A stretch of DNA of 64,000 nucleotides from Actinomyces israelii DSM 43320 (GCF_000711965.1 NZ_JONS01000014.1:41416-105415); one strand, 5' to 3'; counted from the first letter of the stretch, positions 1-8,171 are shown. Numbers and translations: made by a program. The notes: generated by a model not told the origin, from the letters alone.

Positions 1-559
1 CCGCAGAAGGGGCTCCTGCGTCGCCCGCCTCCGGCTCGACGAGCACGACGGGCTCGCTGCCTATGACGCGGTGTCGGCAGCGGGTGAGCGGGAGAACGGC
101 GGGGACGACAATGAGGTCGAGCTCGCCGTCGTCAAGCGCGGCACACAGCTCGGACAGGTCGGCCTCGCGCAGGACGAGGGAGTCCTTCCCGCGGCCGGGG
201 AGGGCGGCGACGGCGCGCTGGGCGCGGGCTACGACGCCCGCGCTGATGAGCGGGGAGACGCCGACGCGCACGGGGAGCGGTTCGGGAGCGTGCCAGTGGC
301 GGGCCTCGGCGGTAACGGTGTCGAGCGCGGCCAGCGCGGCATCGACCCTGGGCAGGATCGCCGCGCCGAAGGCGGTGGGAGTGGTCCCGCGCGTGCTGCG
401 CTCGAAGAGCCGATCGCCGAGAGCCTCCTCCAGACGGCGGATGGCGTTGGACAGCGCCGGCTGCGTAAGGCTGTGCTCCCGGGCGGCCGCGCTGAAGGAG
501 CCGGTTCGAGCGACCGCCTGAGCGTAGCGCAGGCCCTCGGGACTGAGTCGGTCGTTCAC
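1..559 (-). CDS. LysR-family transcriptional regulator (3' end cut by window)
   Basis: The reading frame opens at a GTG (559-557) and runs without a stop off the left edge, giving about 186 residues. The first 60 residues form a typical LysR winged helix-turn-helix: GSFSAAAREHSLTQPALSNA followed by RRLEEALGDRLFER and the usual STRG turn. Residues from about 85 onward begin the periplasmic-binding-protein-like effector domain (PVRVGVSPLI). LysR proteins are cytoplasmic, bind a small co-inducer and usually regulate a divergent or nearby gene. Here the next gene inward (YczE-like) is on the same strand only 9 bases upstream, so the target is probably beyond the window or is that gene. The family call is firm; the ligand is unknown. 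Confidence 0.88.
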   Translation of the reverse strand, partial: MNDRLSPEGLRYAQAVARTGSFSAAAREHSLTQPALSNAIRRLEEALGDRLFERSTRGTTPTAFGAAILPRVDAALAALDTVTAEARHWHAPEPLPVRVGVSPLISAGVVARAQRAVAALPGRGKDSLVLREADLSELCAALDDGELDLIVVPAVLPLTRCRHRVIGSEPVVLVEPEAGDAGAPSA

Positions 560-568
560 ACCGGCAGT

Positions 569-1348
569 CTACGGAGGGACCCGCCCCGGCGGCTGGCCGA
601 CCAGGCGGCTGGAGATCCTCGTGTTGCACAGGCCGATGATCGGGCCGAGGAAGAAGCCCATGACGATCGTCCCGACGGCCACGATCCCCAGGGAGAGGTC
701 GAAGCCGGTCAGGACGAGCGCGAGGGCGATGGCGAGGACGTCCTGGGTCACGCGGAAGGCGCGGTAGCTCACCCGCGGGAGCTCCCGGTTGATCGCGGGG
801 GCGATGCCGTCGTAGGGCCCCTGCCCCAGGTCGCAGGTGATGTACATCGATACGCCCAGGCTGAACAGGCCCATCCCGATGAGCAGGCACACGAGCATTC
901 CGGCAACGGTGTACGTGAACGTGAGGTACTCGGCGTAGACGGCCTGGAAGAAATCGACCAGCACCCCCACCATGGTGAAGTTGAGGACGGTTCCCAGGCC
1001 GAAGATCGTCCTGTCGAAGGGGATGACCACAACGAGCAGGAGGATATTGACGATCGGGACGACCGCGGCGAAGGAGAGGCCGGACAGGTGGGCCACGCCC
1101 TGCAGGAAGGCGGTGTAGGGGTCGACGCCGGCGTGCCCGATGAGGAGGATCGCGATCCCGAGCGAGGTGATGATCTCCCCGACGACGCACACGAGGACGC
1201 GGCGCAGGAGGGAGCCGCCCCGCAGGGTCCACTGCTTCTTGTCCGTCAAGCGTCCCGAAGGCATCTCGCACCGTCCTGGCTGTCGCCCCTGCGGCAGCGG
1301 GGCGGCGACCCCGCCGCCGGCTCCGTCGTCGTCGAGGGGGCCTGTCAC
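569..1348 (-). CDS. YczE/YitT-type integral membrane protein
   Basis: A 259-residue polytopic membrane protein with about five hydrophobic segments (for example VGEIITSLGIAILLIGHAGV, then VVPIVNILLLVVVIPF, AGMLVCLLIGMGLFSLGVSM, and a C-terminal VAVGTIVMGFFLGPIIGL). The DLGQGPYDGIAPAI loop and the PLIG-like end resemble the YczE/YyaS/YitT family, whose biochemical role is not established. The long frame starts at a GTG. An internal ATG at residue 29 (1264) lies just before the first conserved basic stretch (LTDKKQW) and may be the true start. It is 27 bases downstream of deoC on the same strand, so the two are probably co-transcribed from the GntR-box promoter. Transport function is a guess. 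Confidence 0.7.
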   Translation of the reverse strand: MTGPLDDDGAGGGVAAPLPQGRQPGRCEMPSGRLTDKKQWTLRGGSLLRRVLVCVVGEIITSLGIAILLIGHAGVDPYTAFLQGVAHLSGLSFAAVVPIVNILLLVVVIPFDRTIFGLGTVLNFTMVGVLVDFFQAVYAEYLTFTYTVAGMLVCLLIGMGLFSLGVSMYITCDLGQGPYDGIAPAINRELPRVSYRAFRVTQDVLAIALALVLTGFDLSLGIVAVGTIVMGFFLGPIIGLCNTRISSRLVGQPPGRVPP

Positions 1349-1375
1349 GTGCCGAGGGTACCGCCCGGGACGCCG

Positions 1376-2092
1376 TCACTCCTGGCCGAGGACGACGGGA
1401 ACCGACCGGTAGCCCACGCCCATGCGGTCGATCCCCATGTCGATCAGGCGCAGGAAGTGCTCGCGGTCGCGGATGGCGCCGGAGCCCTTGACCCTGGCCC
1501 GCCCGGCGGCCGCGTCCTGCATGAGGCGGACCATGTCGTCGAAGGCGCCGGTGCGCTCGCCGTGGGTCGGCGTGCCGGTGTAGAAGCCGGTCGAGGTCTT
1601 GATGAAGTCGGTGCCGGCGGCGATGGCGGCCTCGGCCGCTGCGCGGATCTCGTCGTCGGTCAGCGCGTCCGTCTCCAAGATGGTCTTGACGATGACGCCC
1701 TTGGCGTGGCACAGCTCGACGACGGCCCTGAGGTCCTCGGTGACGCGCTCGATCTCGCCGCCGCGCAGCCGGCCGTAGTTCATCACGATGTCGAGGTCCT
1801 CGATCGGGTGCTCCAGGGCGATCTCGGCCTGGGCCGCCTTGGAGCGCGTGCTCGAGGTGCCGAAGGGGAAGTCGATGACGACGCAGATCCCCGTACCAGT
1901 GCCCGCCACGAGGGGAAGAGCGGTCTCGATGTGGGCGGGATTGATGCACACCGTCTTGCAGCGGAGCTCGACGGCGGCGCGGACCTCGCGCTCGACGTCC
2001 GCGGTGGTGAACTCAGGCTTGAGGATCGAGTAGTCGATGTAGGCGGCGAGCTCGTCCCGGGTCATCTCGGCGGCGGGCTTGGTGGGGTGCAT
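1376..2092 (-). CDS. deoC: Deoxyribose-phosphate aldolase
   Basis: A 238-residue class I aldolase that cleaves 2-deoxyribose 5-phosphate into glyceraldehyde 3-phosphate and acetaldehyde in deoxynucleoside salvage. The catalytic set is present: D101 (DLDIVMNYG), Schiff-base lysine K165 in FIKTSTGF, and K202 in VKGSGAIRD. The N-terminal DYSILKPEFT replaces the more usual DHTLLKPE, and the C-terminal VGYRSVPV is a variant of the usual end, so this belongs to a divergent DeoC branch. ATG start at 2092. It is followed by a YczE-like membrane gene and preceded by a GTATATAC palindrome also found before the adjacent GntR gene. This suggests control by that regulator and possibly a substrate other than deoxyribose phosphate. 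Confidence 0.92.
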   Translation of the reverse strand: MHPTKPAAEMTRDELAAYIDYSILKPEFTTADVEREVRAAVELRCKTVCINPAHIETALPLVAGTGTGICVVIDFPFGTSSTRSKAAQAEIALEHPIEDLDIVMNYGRLRGGEIERVTEDLRAVVELCHAKGVIVKTILETDALTDDEIRAAAEAAIAAGTDFIKTSTGFYTGTPTHGERTGAFDDMVRLMQDAAAGRARVKGSGAIRDREHFLRLIDMGIDRMGVGYRSVPVVLGQE

Positions 2093-2172
2093 GGGTGTCT
2101 TCTTTCTTGCGTGGTCTCACGGGTGCGGGAGGCGGAGGGGACTTCCCCGGGCGCCTCAGCGAGAACCATACC

Positions 2173-2182
2173 TGTATATACA
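2173..2182. promoter_or_regulatory. Putative GntR (HutC-type) operator before deoC
   Basis: TGTATATACA is a perfect 10-bp palindrome 81 bases upstream of the deoC ATG. Its GTATATAC core fits the GT-N-TA-N-AC form reported for HutC-subfamily GntR operators, and the same core occurs upstream of the GntR gene at 3078-3085. A second imperfect palindrome (CCTGT, 3 nt, ACAGG) follows at 2184-2196. That the operator overlaps a deoC promoter is inference. Confidence 0.6.
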
Positions 2183-2252
2183 TCCTGTTGGACAGGGTGC
2201 GGGAGCGCGATCCGCACCACGTCCGCGCGCCCGTCCTGGCCCCGGACGCAGA

Positions 2253-2283
2253 GGCGGGGGCGCCCGCGGTGAGCGCCCCCGCC
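2253..2283 (-). terminator. Hairpin terminator downstream of the GntR gene
   Basis: An 11-bp perfect GC-rich stem (GGCGGGGGCGC at 2253-2263 with its complement at 2273-2283) and a 9-nt loop lie 22 bases past the GntR stop codon and before the deoC operator. There is no T tract, as is usual in high-GC actinobacteria. Confidence 0.6.
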
Positions 2284-2304
2284 GGATCCGTCGATGCGAG
2301 AGCG

Positions 2305-3030
2305 TCAGCCCACCGAGCCGAGGGTGTCGATCGCCCAGCGCGCGCCGATGTAGGCGGTCTCGGTCGTCTCGACAGGGGTGCCCTCCGGATCGGTGACCGT
2401 CCGAGTCTCGACCAGCAGCGCGGTCGGCTCGTCAACCAGCAGGAGCCTGCACTCCTCCGCCGTCGCCAGGCGCGAGGTCACCACGCCGCTGGTCCTGGCC
2501 AGCACGGCGCCGGCGCCCCTGAGGGCGGCGTGCAGGGAGCCGCCGGCCAGATCGGCCTGGAGGACGGCGCGGTACCTCTCGGGAAGGTGCACCCGCTCCC
2601 GGGCCACGGGCGCGCCGTCGGCGCAGCGGACGCGATCGATGAAGACCAGGGTGGACTTGGGATCCATCCCGAGCGCCCGCGCCTCAACGGGCCGGACGAC
2701 GAGGCCGGCCTCGAGGACGGCCGACGAGGCGGCCATGCCGCGGACCCGGAGCTCCTCGGTGAAGGAGCGCAGAAGCGCGTCGGGGCGGTGGAGCTGCGGG
2801 GCGGCCACGAAGCTGCCGACGCCGCGCCGGCGCTCGATCCGGCCGCTCTCGCGCAGCCTCTCCAGCGCGTGCCGGGCGGTCATACGGCTGACGGCGAACC
2901 TGTCGGCGAGCTGGGATTCCGAGGGCAGCAGGGCGCCCACCGGCAGTCTCCCGCACTCCTCCTCCAGCCACTCGCCGATCTCCCGGTAGCGGGGCCTGTC
3001 CTGCTCATCGGCAGTCGCCTTGACTGGCAT
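2305..3030 (-). CDS. GntR-family (HutC-type) transcriptional regulator
   Basis: A 241-residue regulator. Residues 14-75 form the GntR winged helix (LPSESQLADRFAVSRMTARH, then ALERLRESGRIERRRGVGSF). Residues about 95-235 form a UbiC/UTRA effector domain ending in VETTETAYIGARWA. The start chosen is the ATG at 3030, preceded by AGGAGG at good spacing; the frame is open further upstream but without signals. The protein is cytoplasmic and probably responds to a sugar phosphate or related metabolite. GTATATAC palindromes lie in front of this gene (3078-3085) and of deoC (2173-2182), which supports autoregulation plus control of deoC-yczE. The ligand is unknown; a link to deoxyribose phosphate is only suggested by the neighbour. 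Confidence 0.9.
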   Translation of the reverse strand: MPVKATADEQDRPRYREIGEWLEEECGRLPVGALLPSESQLADRFAVSRMTARHALERLRESGRIERRRGVGSFVAAPQLHRPDALLRSFTEELRVRGMAASSAVLEAGLVVRPVEARALGMDPKSTLVFIDRVRCADGAPVARERVHLPERYRAVLQADLAGGSLHAALRGAGAVLARTSGVVTSRLATAEECRLLLVDEPTALLVETRTVTDPEGTPVETTETAYIGARWAIDTLGSVG

Positions 3031-3077
3031 GCGCTCCTCCTGACAGACACCCCGGGGCCAGAAACCGGCCCACAGCA

Positions 3078-3085
3078 GTATATAC
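3078..3085. promoter_or_regulatory. Putative GntR operator / promoter before the GntR gene
   Basis: GTATATAC (within AGTATATACAAG) lies 48 bases upstream of the GntR ATG and repeats the core of the deoC box. Read on the minus strand it contains TATACT, a good -10 hexamer, so a repressor bound here would cover the promoter. No convincing -35 was seen. Confidence 0.55.
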
Positions 3086-3277
3086 AAGAGCAGGTCCTCT
3101 CGCCGTCGCGCGGGATGCCGGCGGCGTGCGCACGGCCGCGCCGCCCCGCCGGCGGCCCGACAGCGCCTCAGAGCCCGCGCACCCGCGCCGGAACGATGAC
3201 GAGCGCGGCCGGCCACCGCAGGGTGACCGGCCGCGCCATCGGCTGCCCGGGTGCGGCGCCGGACGCGCAGACCCGGC

Positions 3278-3352
3278 TCAGGCGTTGGGGCGCTTGCCGT
3301 GGTTGGCGCTGTTCTTGGCGCGTGCACGACGCTTGCGACCGCGCTTGCCCAT
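3278..3352 (-). CDS. Ribosomal protein bL37 (24 residues)
   Basis: A 24-codon gene: MGKRGRKRRARAKNS followed by ANHGKRPNA and TGA. The extreme basicity, the length and the ANHGKRPN end match the actinobacterial 24-residue 50S subunit protein bL37 first seen in mycobacterial ribosome structures. An ATG at 3352 is preceded by GAGGAGG at ideal spacing, a strong signal for so short a frame. It lies on the same strand as, and 213 bases downstream of, the sigR-rsrA pair. It probably has its own promoter, because a repeat and a non-coding stretch separate it from rsrA. Such a gene is easily missed by length cut-offs. Confidence 0.85.
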   Translation of the reverse strand: MGKRGRKRRARAKNSANHGKRPNA

Positions 3353-3496
3353 AATGGCCTCCTCGTGTCTGGACCGCCCCACGAGGGGGCACGGAACGCC
3401 ACTCATTTTTGCACACGAGCGGGATCGCGGACCACACGCCCACCAGTTGCACCGGTCACGCGCGCCGCGCGCCCCTCCCGGCCGCGCCCCCTTCAC

Positions 3497-3528
3497 CGAG
3501 ACCGGCAGTATTCCGGCTCGAGATCGGT
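3497..3528 (+). repeat. Dispersed 22-bp-period repeat, copy A (2 units)
   Basis: CGAGACCGGC at 3497 and CGAGATCGGT at 3519 start exactly 22 bases apart and are separated by a TTCCGGCT-containing linker. The copy sits between the end of rsrA and the start of bL37. The same decamer and period recur near 30.2, 34.0 and 49.7 kb, with a single decamer at 63.8 kb. Confidence 0.75.
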
Positions 3529-3565
3529 AGATCTCCGCGACAGGGGCCCGGCGGCTCCGGGATCG

Positions 3566-3901
3566 TCATCCGAGGCGGTAGCGGACGACCTGGCTGCGGA
3601 CCGTCGTCGTGCCATCGGCCGTGGTCGCCGTAGTCGCCGACGTCGTCGCCCGCATGACCGACAGCCGCCCCAGCACCCGGGCGCGCAGTTCGGGCGGAGC
3701 CTGCTCGGCGCAGCGCGACCGCAGGATCTCGCGCAGGTGGGTCTCGGCGTCGGCGATGCGGGAGCAGTGCTCGCAGGTCGCCACGTGCTCGGCCAGGCGC
3801 GCGGTCAGGTCGCCGTCGCACTCGTGGTCGAGGAAGCGCTCCAGGTGCGCGCGAGCCTCCGAGCACGAGCAGCGCTCGTCCTTCTCATTCGATCCGCCCA
3901 T
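3566..3901 (-). CDS. rsrA: RsrA-type zinc anti-sigma factor (mycothiol system)
   Basis: A 111-residue anti-sigma factor of the ZAS family. The zinc/thiol-disulfide motif is present as H39-x3-C43-x2-C46 (EHVATCEHC), with further cysteines at 11, 13 and 28. C11, H39, C43 and C46 align with the key residues of Streptomyces RsrA. In the reduced state such proteins hold SigR in the cytoplasm; oxidation of the cysteines releases it. The ATG (3901-3899) overlaps the sigR stop by one base (TGATG), so translation is coupled, as expected for an anti-sigma/sigma pair that must be made in fixed ratio. The Thr/Ala-rich tail after residue 85 looks like a disordered extension. Confidence 0.92.
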   Translation of the reverse strand: MGGSNEKDERCSCSEARAHLERFLDHECDGDLTARLAEHVATCEHCSRIADAETHLREILRSRCAEQAPPELRARVLGRLSVMRATTSATTATTADGTTTVRSQVVRYRLG

Positions 3902-4602
3902 CAGCGGCCCTCCCGAGTCGTGGTGTAGCCCAGCTGACGGGCATGATCGGCCAGGAGCTCGCGCAGCTGGCGACGTCCGCGGTGCAGACGCGACATGACG
4001 GTGCCGATGGGCGTGTCCATGATCTCGGCGATCTCCTTGTAGGAGAAGCCCTCGACATCGGCAAGGTAGACGGCCAGTCGGCGGTCCTCGCTCAGCTCGG
4101 ACAAGGCCGCCTTGATCTCCTCGTCGGGCAGCTCGTCCAGAGCGATGTTCTCGGCGCTGGGCAGCCCGGTGGAGTCGTGGGACGCGGCGCGGTGCAGCTG
4201 CCAGTCCTCGACGGCGTCGGCGTCGGACTGCAGCGGCTCGCGCTGCCTCTTGCGATAGGAGTTGATGAAGGTGTTCGTCAGGATCCGGTACAGCCAGGCC
4301 TTGAGATTCGTGCCGGGGCGGTACTGGCGGAAGGAGGCGAAGGCTCTGGCGTAGGCGTCCTGGACCAGGTCCTCGGCGTCGGCCGGGTTGCGCGTCATCC
4401 GCATCGCCGCGCCGTAGAGCTGGTCCAGGTAGGGCAGGGCGTCGGCCTCGAAGCGCGCGGCGCGCTCCTCCTCGGACTCGTCCTCGGGGGCCCGGTCGAG
4501 GTCGCCGGAGCCGTCGGGGTCGATGTCAGTGAGAAGGTCGGTGGCCGCGTCGCCGTCTTCGCGCGGGGCGCCGTCGGGGCGCGAGTCGTCGGTGTCCGTC
4601 AT
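3901..4602 (-). CDS. sigR: RNA polymerase ECF sigma factor SigR/SigH
   Basis: A 233-residue ECF sigma factor. An acidic N-terminus (to about residue 50) is followed by region 2 ([20 protein letters not shown], then [20 protein letters not shown]) and region 4 ([20 protein letters not shown]). The FRQ and [18 protein letters not shown] signatures are those of SigR/SigH, which controls the thiol-oxidative stress response in actinobacteria. ATG at 4602 was chosen because the conserved sequence begins soon after. The frame stays open to 5040, and Streptomyces makes a longer, unstable SigR' from an upstream start, so an extended isoform is possible here. A GGAAT-N19-GTT promoter lies at 4872-4846, consistent with autoregulation. 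Its anti-sigma factor follows directly. Confidence 0.95.
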   Translation of the reverse strand: MTDTDDSRPDGAPREDGDAATDLLTDIDPDGSGDLDRAPEDESEEERAARFEADALPYLDQLYGAAMRMTRNPADAEDLVQDAYARAFASFRQYRPGTNLKAWLYRILTNTFINSYRKRQREPLQSDADAVEDWQLHRAASHDSTGLPSAENIALDELPDEEIKAALSELSEDRRLAVYLADVEGFSYKEIAEIMDTPIGTVMSRLHRGRRQLRELLADHARQLGYTTTREGR

Positions 4603-5098
4603 CGTCCACGAGCCTAACGCCCCTGGGCACCCGCGCCCGCAATCGGCGCCGCTCAGAGCGCTCGGCCGGCCCCGGCGGACGTCCCCGCCCTGCGCGCCGG
4701 CACGCGGATGACGCTCCGAAGGTGTCGATCGGTCTCCTCGGCGCCGCGGCCCGCCCACCGGCGCGCGGGTGCGAGACGGGCCCGCGCGGTACGACGCCGT
4801 CGGGCCGGGCGGTCTGATCGGCAGTTTCGCAGTCACGTCCTGACCAACAGGCGGGCACCCCGGTTTCATTCCCCGCCCGGTCGGCGCGGCGTCCGCCCCG
4901 GCCGCCCCCCGGCAGGCGTGCGGCCCGGGGCCGCCCCAGGCGCCCCCGGGCCGTCCGCCCCGGACGCGCCGGCAGGTCATTGCGCCTTCCCTCCATAGGC
5001 CGGTGCACCGCTCCGCGCTTTCTGGTAGCCTCTCCTTCACCGGGCTTGTTCCTTCTTCTCATATCCTCTTCTCTTCTTCGCGGAACCAGGCAGATCTC
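4603..5098. other. Intergenic region between sigR and the kinase gene
   Basis: About 500 bases between divergent genes. The left half holds the SigR-type promoter and the long sigR leader. The right end (about 5045-5090) is pyrimidine-rich and markedly lower in GC than the surroundings, and leads into the kinase gene. No other gene or repeat was recognised. Confidence 0.6.
4846..4872 (-). promoter_or_regulatory. SigR-type autoregulatory promoter
   Basis: Read on the minus strand, GGAAT (4872-4868), 19 bases, then GTT (4848-4846). This matches the GGAAT-N18/19-GTT consensus published for SigR/SigH promoters. It lies about 245 bases upstream of the sigR ATG, leaving a long leader in which the sigR frame is open. 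The positive autoregulation this implies is established for the family and inferred here. Confidence 0.7.
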
Positions 5099-6685
5099 AT
5101 GACAGAATCTCCATCTTCTCAGTACCTCGGCAGCACCTATATACTGGATGAGCAGATCGGTTCAGGGGCTCAGGGAGAAGTCTGGAAAGGCCACTCGAAA
5201 GATTCTCCGCGGCCGCTCGCATTCAAGGTGCTGCACAAGTCCATAACCGCCGAGAGCAGTGTCATAGACGCGTTCCTCAAGGAGCGAAGCGCTCTTAAGA
5301 GGGCCGCGGGCCCGAACGTCATCGAGGTGCACGACATCGTCGTCGAGCGGAATACGCTCGGACTCGTCATGGACTACGTAGACGGCGGCAGCCTTCGGGA
5401 CACCATCAAATCGCGCGGCGCCCTGCCCCCCCAAGAGGTCGCCTGGCTGGGGGCCCAGATATCGGCAGGAATCGCAGCCGTGCACAATGCCGGAGTGGTC
5501 CACCGGGACATCAAGCCCGAGAATATTCTCATGGACTCCTCCACATCCCCCGAGACACCGAAGATCGTGGACTTCGGTGTCGCATCCATCTGCGACTCGG
5601 CGGTGCTGACGCGCACCGCCGTAGGCGCGGGGACGCCGCTGTACATGGCGCCGGAGGTGAACGGCGGAGCCCGCCCGTCCTTCGCCATGGACGTCTACTC
5701 CCTGGGAATCATACTGTACGAGCTGTCGTGCGGAGTCACCCCTTTCAGCGGAACCTACAACTACGTCATCGCTGCCCAGATCCTCATGGCGCCCGTGCGC
5801 CCCGAGGGGATCCCCGACTCGCTGTGGGACCTCATCAGCAAGATGCTGGACAAGAACCCGACGGCACGTCCCAGCATAAACGAGGCGCAGCACGCCCTGA
5901 AGTACCTGTCAATCGCACTGTCGGGAATTCCCGCAGCCCCCACCCTGTCATCCTCGCCCTGCGCGCCGGATTCCTCTCCCCCGCCCGCGCCGCCGCAGAA
6001 GAATGCCGCGCCCGCGCCTCAGATCCCTCAGACCCCGGAGGTCGCCGAGACCATTACCACGTTAAGCCCTCCGGCGCCGCCGCCCCAGCCCGGCACCCAG
6101 CCCGCATACCCCAGGTATCCGGAGCGCCGCGCTCCCGCGCCGCCACCGCCACCACGTCCGCACAAGCGCTCATCATCGCTGCCGATCGCCGTGGCCACGG
6201 TGAGCATCCTGGCGATCGCCGGCTCCGTCGGGGCCTCCGCCTACATCTACACCCACCCGTCTCACAACGGCGTCGGGGCGACGGGCGCCGCATCGCAGGA
6301 GGGCGTCGGGGCGCCCGCGGACGGCGACGGCGTCGCAAACGACAGGAGCACCGTCGCAACGTCATTCGTCGAGTCGCTCAAGCAGTCCGACGAGACCAGC
6401 ATATGGCGCCAGACGACTCCTCAGGCGCGTCAGCAGCTGGAGGACCCGTCACCGGCCGCCGGCTACCAGACGGCTCGCGACTACATCGTCCACAACGCGT
6501 CGGCGGGCTACAGCATCAATACCTGCATGAACAATGCCGACGCGACGGCAGCCGGAATCCAGGTGGCCGAGAACCAGGTTGCCTGCCGGATCGACTTCTC
6601 GTGTCAGGCGAGCTGCCCCACCCCCTTCGTGGTCCTGGAGGCGGAGGGAAACAAGGTGGACTCCATCAGCTTCATCGACCGCTAG
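5099..6685 (+). CDS. Membrane-anchored serine/threonine protein kinase
   Basis: A 528-residue Hanks-type kinase. Visible are the glycine loop GSGAQGEVWKG (21-31), ATP lysine K43 (AFKVL), catalytic HRDIKPEN near 136, DFG near 158 and the APE of the activation segment (APEVNGG). The kinase domain ends near 270 and is followed by a proline-rich juxtamembrane linker (to about 355). One transmembrane helix lies at about 360-385 (LPIAVATVSILAIAGSVGAS), then an extracellular domain of about 140 residues with four cysteines. There are no PASTA repeats, so it is not a PknB-like cell-wall sensor; the outer domain may sense another ligand. ATG 5099 was preferred to the ATG at 5003 because the kinase fold starts soon after. 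Local GC is lower than in its neighbours. The next gene encodes a secreted lipoprotein, a possible partner. Confidence 0.93.
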   Translation: MTESPSSQYLGSTYILDEQIGSGAQGEVWKGHSKDSPRPLAFKVLHKSITAESSVIDAFLKERSALKRAAGPNVIEVHDIVVERNTLGLVMDYVDGGSLRDTIKSRGALPPQEVAWLGAQISAGIAAVHNAGVVHRDIKPENILMDSSTSPETPKIVDFGVASICDSAVLTRTAVGAGTPLYMAPEVNGGARPSFAMDVYSLGIILYELSCGVTPFSGTYNYVIAAQILMAPVRPEGIPDSLWDLISKMLDKNPTARPSINEAQHALKYLSIALSGIPAAPTLSSSPCAPDSSPPPAPPQKNAAPAPQIPQTPEVAETITTLSPPAPPPQPGTQPAYPRYPERRAPAPPPPPRPHKRSSSLPIAVATVSILAIAGSVGASAYIYTHPSHNGVGATGAASQEGVGAPADGDGVANDRSTVATSFVESLKQSDETSIWRQTTPQARQQLEDPSPAAGYQTARDYIVHNASAGYSINTCMNNADATAAGIQVAENQVACRIDFSCQASCPTPFVVLEAEGNKVDSISFIDR

Positions 6686-6796
6686 GAGGCGCCTGAGCAG
6701 CAGCCGACCCCCGGCCACCGCCTCACTCATCCATCACTTTTGCCGCATTCTCACGTCCTTATCACCGTCCGCACTCTCGTGTGAGGATCGAGCCCC

Positions 6797-7483
6797 ATGC
6801 ACCCACGCCCTCGCCACGTCCTCTCAACCGCCTGCATTGCGACTGCACTCGCCCTGACCGGTGCCTGCTCGTGGGGTGGGAGCGCCGACAGCGCCCCGAC
6901 CGAGGAGCCGGCGGACTCCTCCTCGGGAACCGCGGCCGGTGCGGCCTCCGGCGGAGCGAGCCCCTCCGGCGCCGAAACGCTGGACCCGCTGGCGCAGGAC
7001 GCCCCGGGCGCTCCGGATCTGAGGGGCGCGCGCCTGCCCCTTCCCAAGGGGTGCATCGCCGACGACGGCACGACGGCGTCGTTCGCGAACAGCTATGCGT
7101 CGGCTCAGGACTCCACTGGCACGACGGCGTTCGCCTTCCTCCGGCATCCCACCATCGTCATGAGCACGAGCGCGGGCCCCCTCACCCTGGTCCCGCTCGA
7201 GTGCCACCGCGGGGGCACCGACCTCTTCCACACGGACATCGCGGCCTACACGGAGACCCTGTCCCTGGCGGGCAGCATCAGTCTCCGCGATATCGACTCG
7301 GGAGCCGAGGCGGGCATGATCGCATCAATCACGACATCAGAGGGCGCCGCCCACCTCGAGTGGGTCAATCAGGAGGTCAGCGGGGACCGCCAGTGCCACC
7401 TGTGCTTCACGGGGATCGGCTCCGCCGATCTGTCGTGGAAGGGAAACGGGTTCACGGCGAGCGGGCTCAGAACGACCCGTTGA
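6797..7483 (+). CDS. Putative secreted lipoprotein of unknown function
   Basis: A 228-residue protein with a signal peptide (MHPRPRHVLSTACIATALAL) and a lipobox LTGAC, so cleavage and lipidation at C24 are expected. A Ser/Thr/Ala/Gly-rich linker (about 25-60) leads to a folded domain of about 150 residues containing CIADDGTTASFANSYASA and a late CHLCF cysteine pair. I do not recognise the family. It follows the membrane kinase by 111 bases on the same strand, which makes co-regulation or interaction with the kinase's extracellular domain a reasonable but untested idea. Confidence 0.75.
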   Translation: MHPRPRHVLSTACIATALALTGACSWGGSADSAPTEEPADSSSGTAAGAASGGASPSGAETLDPLAQDAPGAPDLRGARLPLPKGCIADDGTTASFANSYASAQDSTGTTAFAFLRHPTIVMSTSAGPLTLVPLECHRGGTDLFHTDIAAYTETLSLAGSISLRDIDSGAEAGMIASITTSEGAAHLEWVNQEVSGDRQCHLCFTGIGSADLSWKGNGFTASGLRTTR

Positions 7484-7645
7484 CCACCGGCATCCGACCC
7501 ACCGCCCTGCACGAGGCGCCGTCTCCCCGCGCCCGCCCGCAGGCCCGGCGCCCTCCCGACGGGTACTCGGCGGGAGCCCGGAGTCGGCCGGCGGACATGC
7601 GGCGAGAACCTGGCCGCGAGCGCTCCCGTGGGCCAGGATGGTGTC

Positions 7646-8140
7646 ATGAACATTCTGCGCGCCTTCGCCCGCCCGATGCTCGCCGCGTCCTTCGTCCTGG
7701 ACGGGATCGATGCCCTCACCCGGCCCGCGCGCCACGTGGAGCGCTTCGAGAAGGTCTCACCGCTGCTGGAGAAGGCGGGCCTGCCGCCGGTGCTCACCTC
7801 GGACGCCCGCATGCTCACCAGGGCCTGCGGTGCGGTGAGTGTCGCCGCCGGACTGGGCCTGGCGACGAGCCGAGCCCCGCGCACCTGCGCGACCGTGCTG
7901 GCGGCCCTCAACCTTCCCCTGACCCTGATCAACAACCCGGTGTGGGCGGTCAAGGGCGCGCAGGCGCGCAAGGAGGCCCTGTCGGGCCTGGCCCGCGGCG
8001 GCGCGGTCGGGGCCGGGCTCCTGCTGGCCGCCGTCGACCGGGAGGGTCGTCCGTCCCTGACCTGGCGGTTCGAGAACCATAAACGGCAGCGCAAGGCGAT
8101 CGCCGCGGCCTGGGTGGCCGGGCGCGCCAGCCGCGCCTGA
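7646..8140 (+). CDS. DoxX-family small membrane protein
   Basis: A 164-residue protein with four hydrophobic segments and the DoxX-family opening [20 protein letters not shown], where an arginine and a short loop follow the first helix. DoxX-like proteins are inner-membrane proteins linked variously to thiol stress and quinone-dependent oxidation; the precise role here is unknown. The ATG at 7646 is preceded by AGGA; a GTG at 7628 is in frame but has no better signal. The C-terminal tail (residues about 140-164) is basic and cytoplasmic. A perfect 24-bp palindrome directly downstream probably ends its transcript. Confidence 0.78.
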   Translation: MNILRAFARPMLAASFVLDGIDALTRPARHVERFEKVSPLLEKAGLPPVLTSDARMLTRACGAVSVAAGLGLATSRAPRTCATVLAALNLPLTLINNPVWAVKGAQARKEALSGLARGGAVGAGLLLAAVDREGRPSLTWRFENHKRQRKAIAAAWVAGRASRA

Positions 8141-8147
8141 CGGGCGG

Positions 8148-8171
8148 CGCACGGGGCGCGCGCCCCGTGCG
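8148..8171 (+). terminator. Perfect 24-bp palindrome, likely terminator
   Basis: CGCACGGGGCGC followed immediately by its exact reverse complement, 7 bases past the DoxX stop codon and 61 bases before the isocitrate dehydrogenase start. It can form a strong GC hairpin. No T tract follows. Confidence 0.6.

Noticed and set aside
71..2272. A 733-codon plus-strand frame across the LysR, YczE and deoC genes
   Set aside because: It is antisense to three recognisable genes and its composition is not protein-like.
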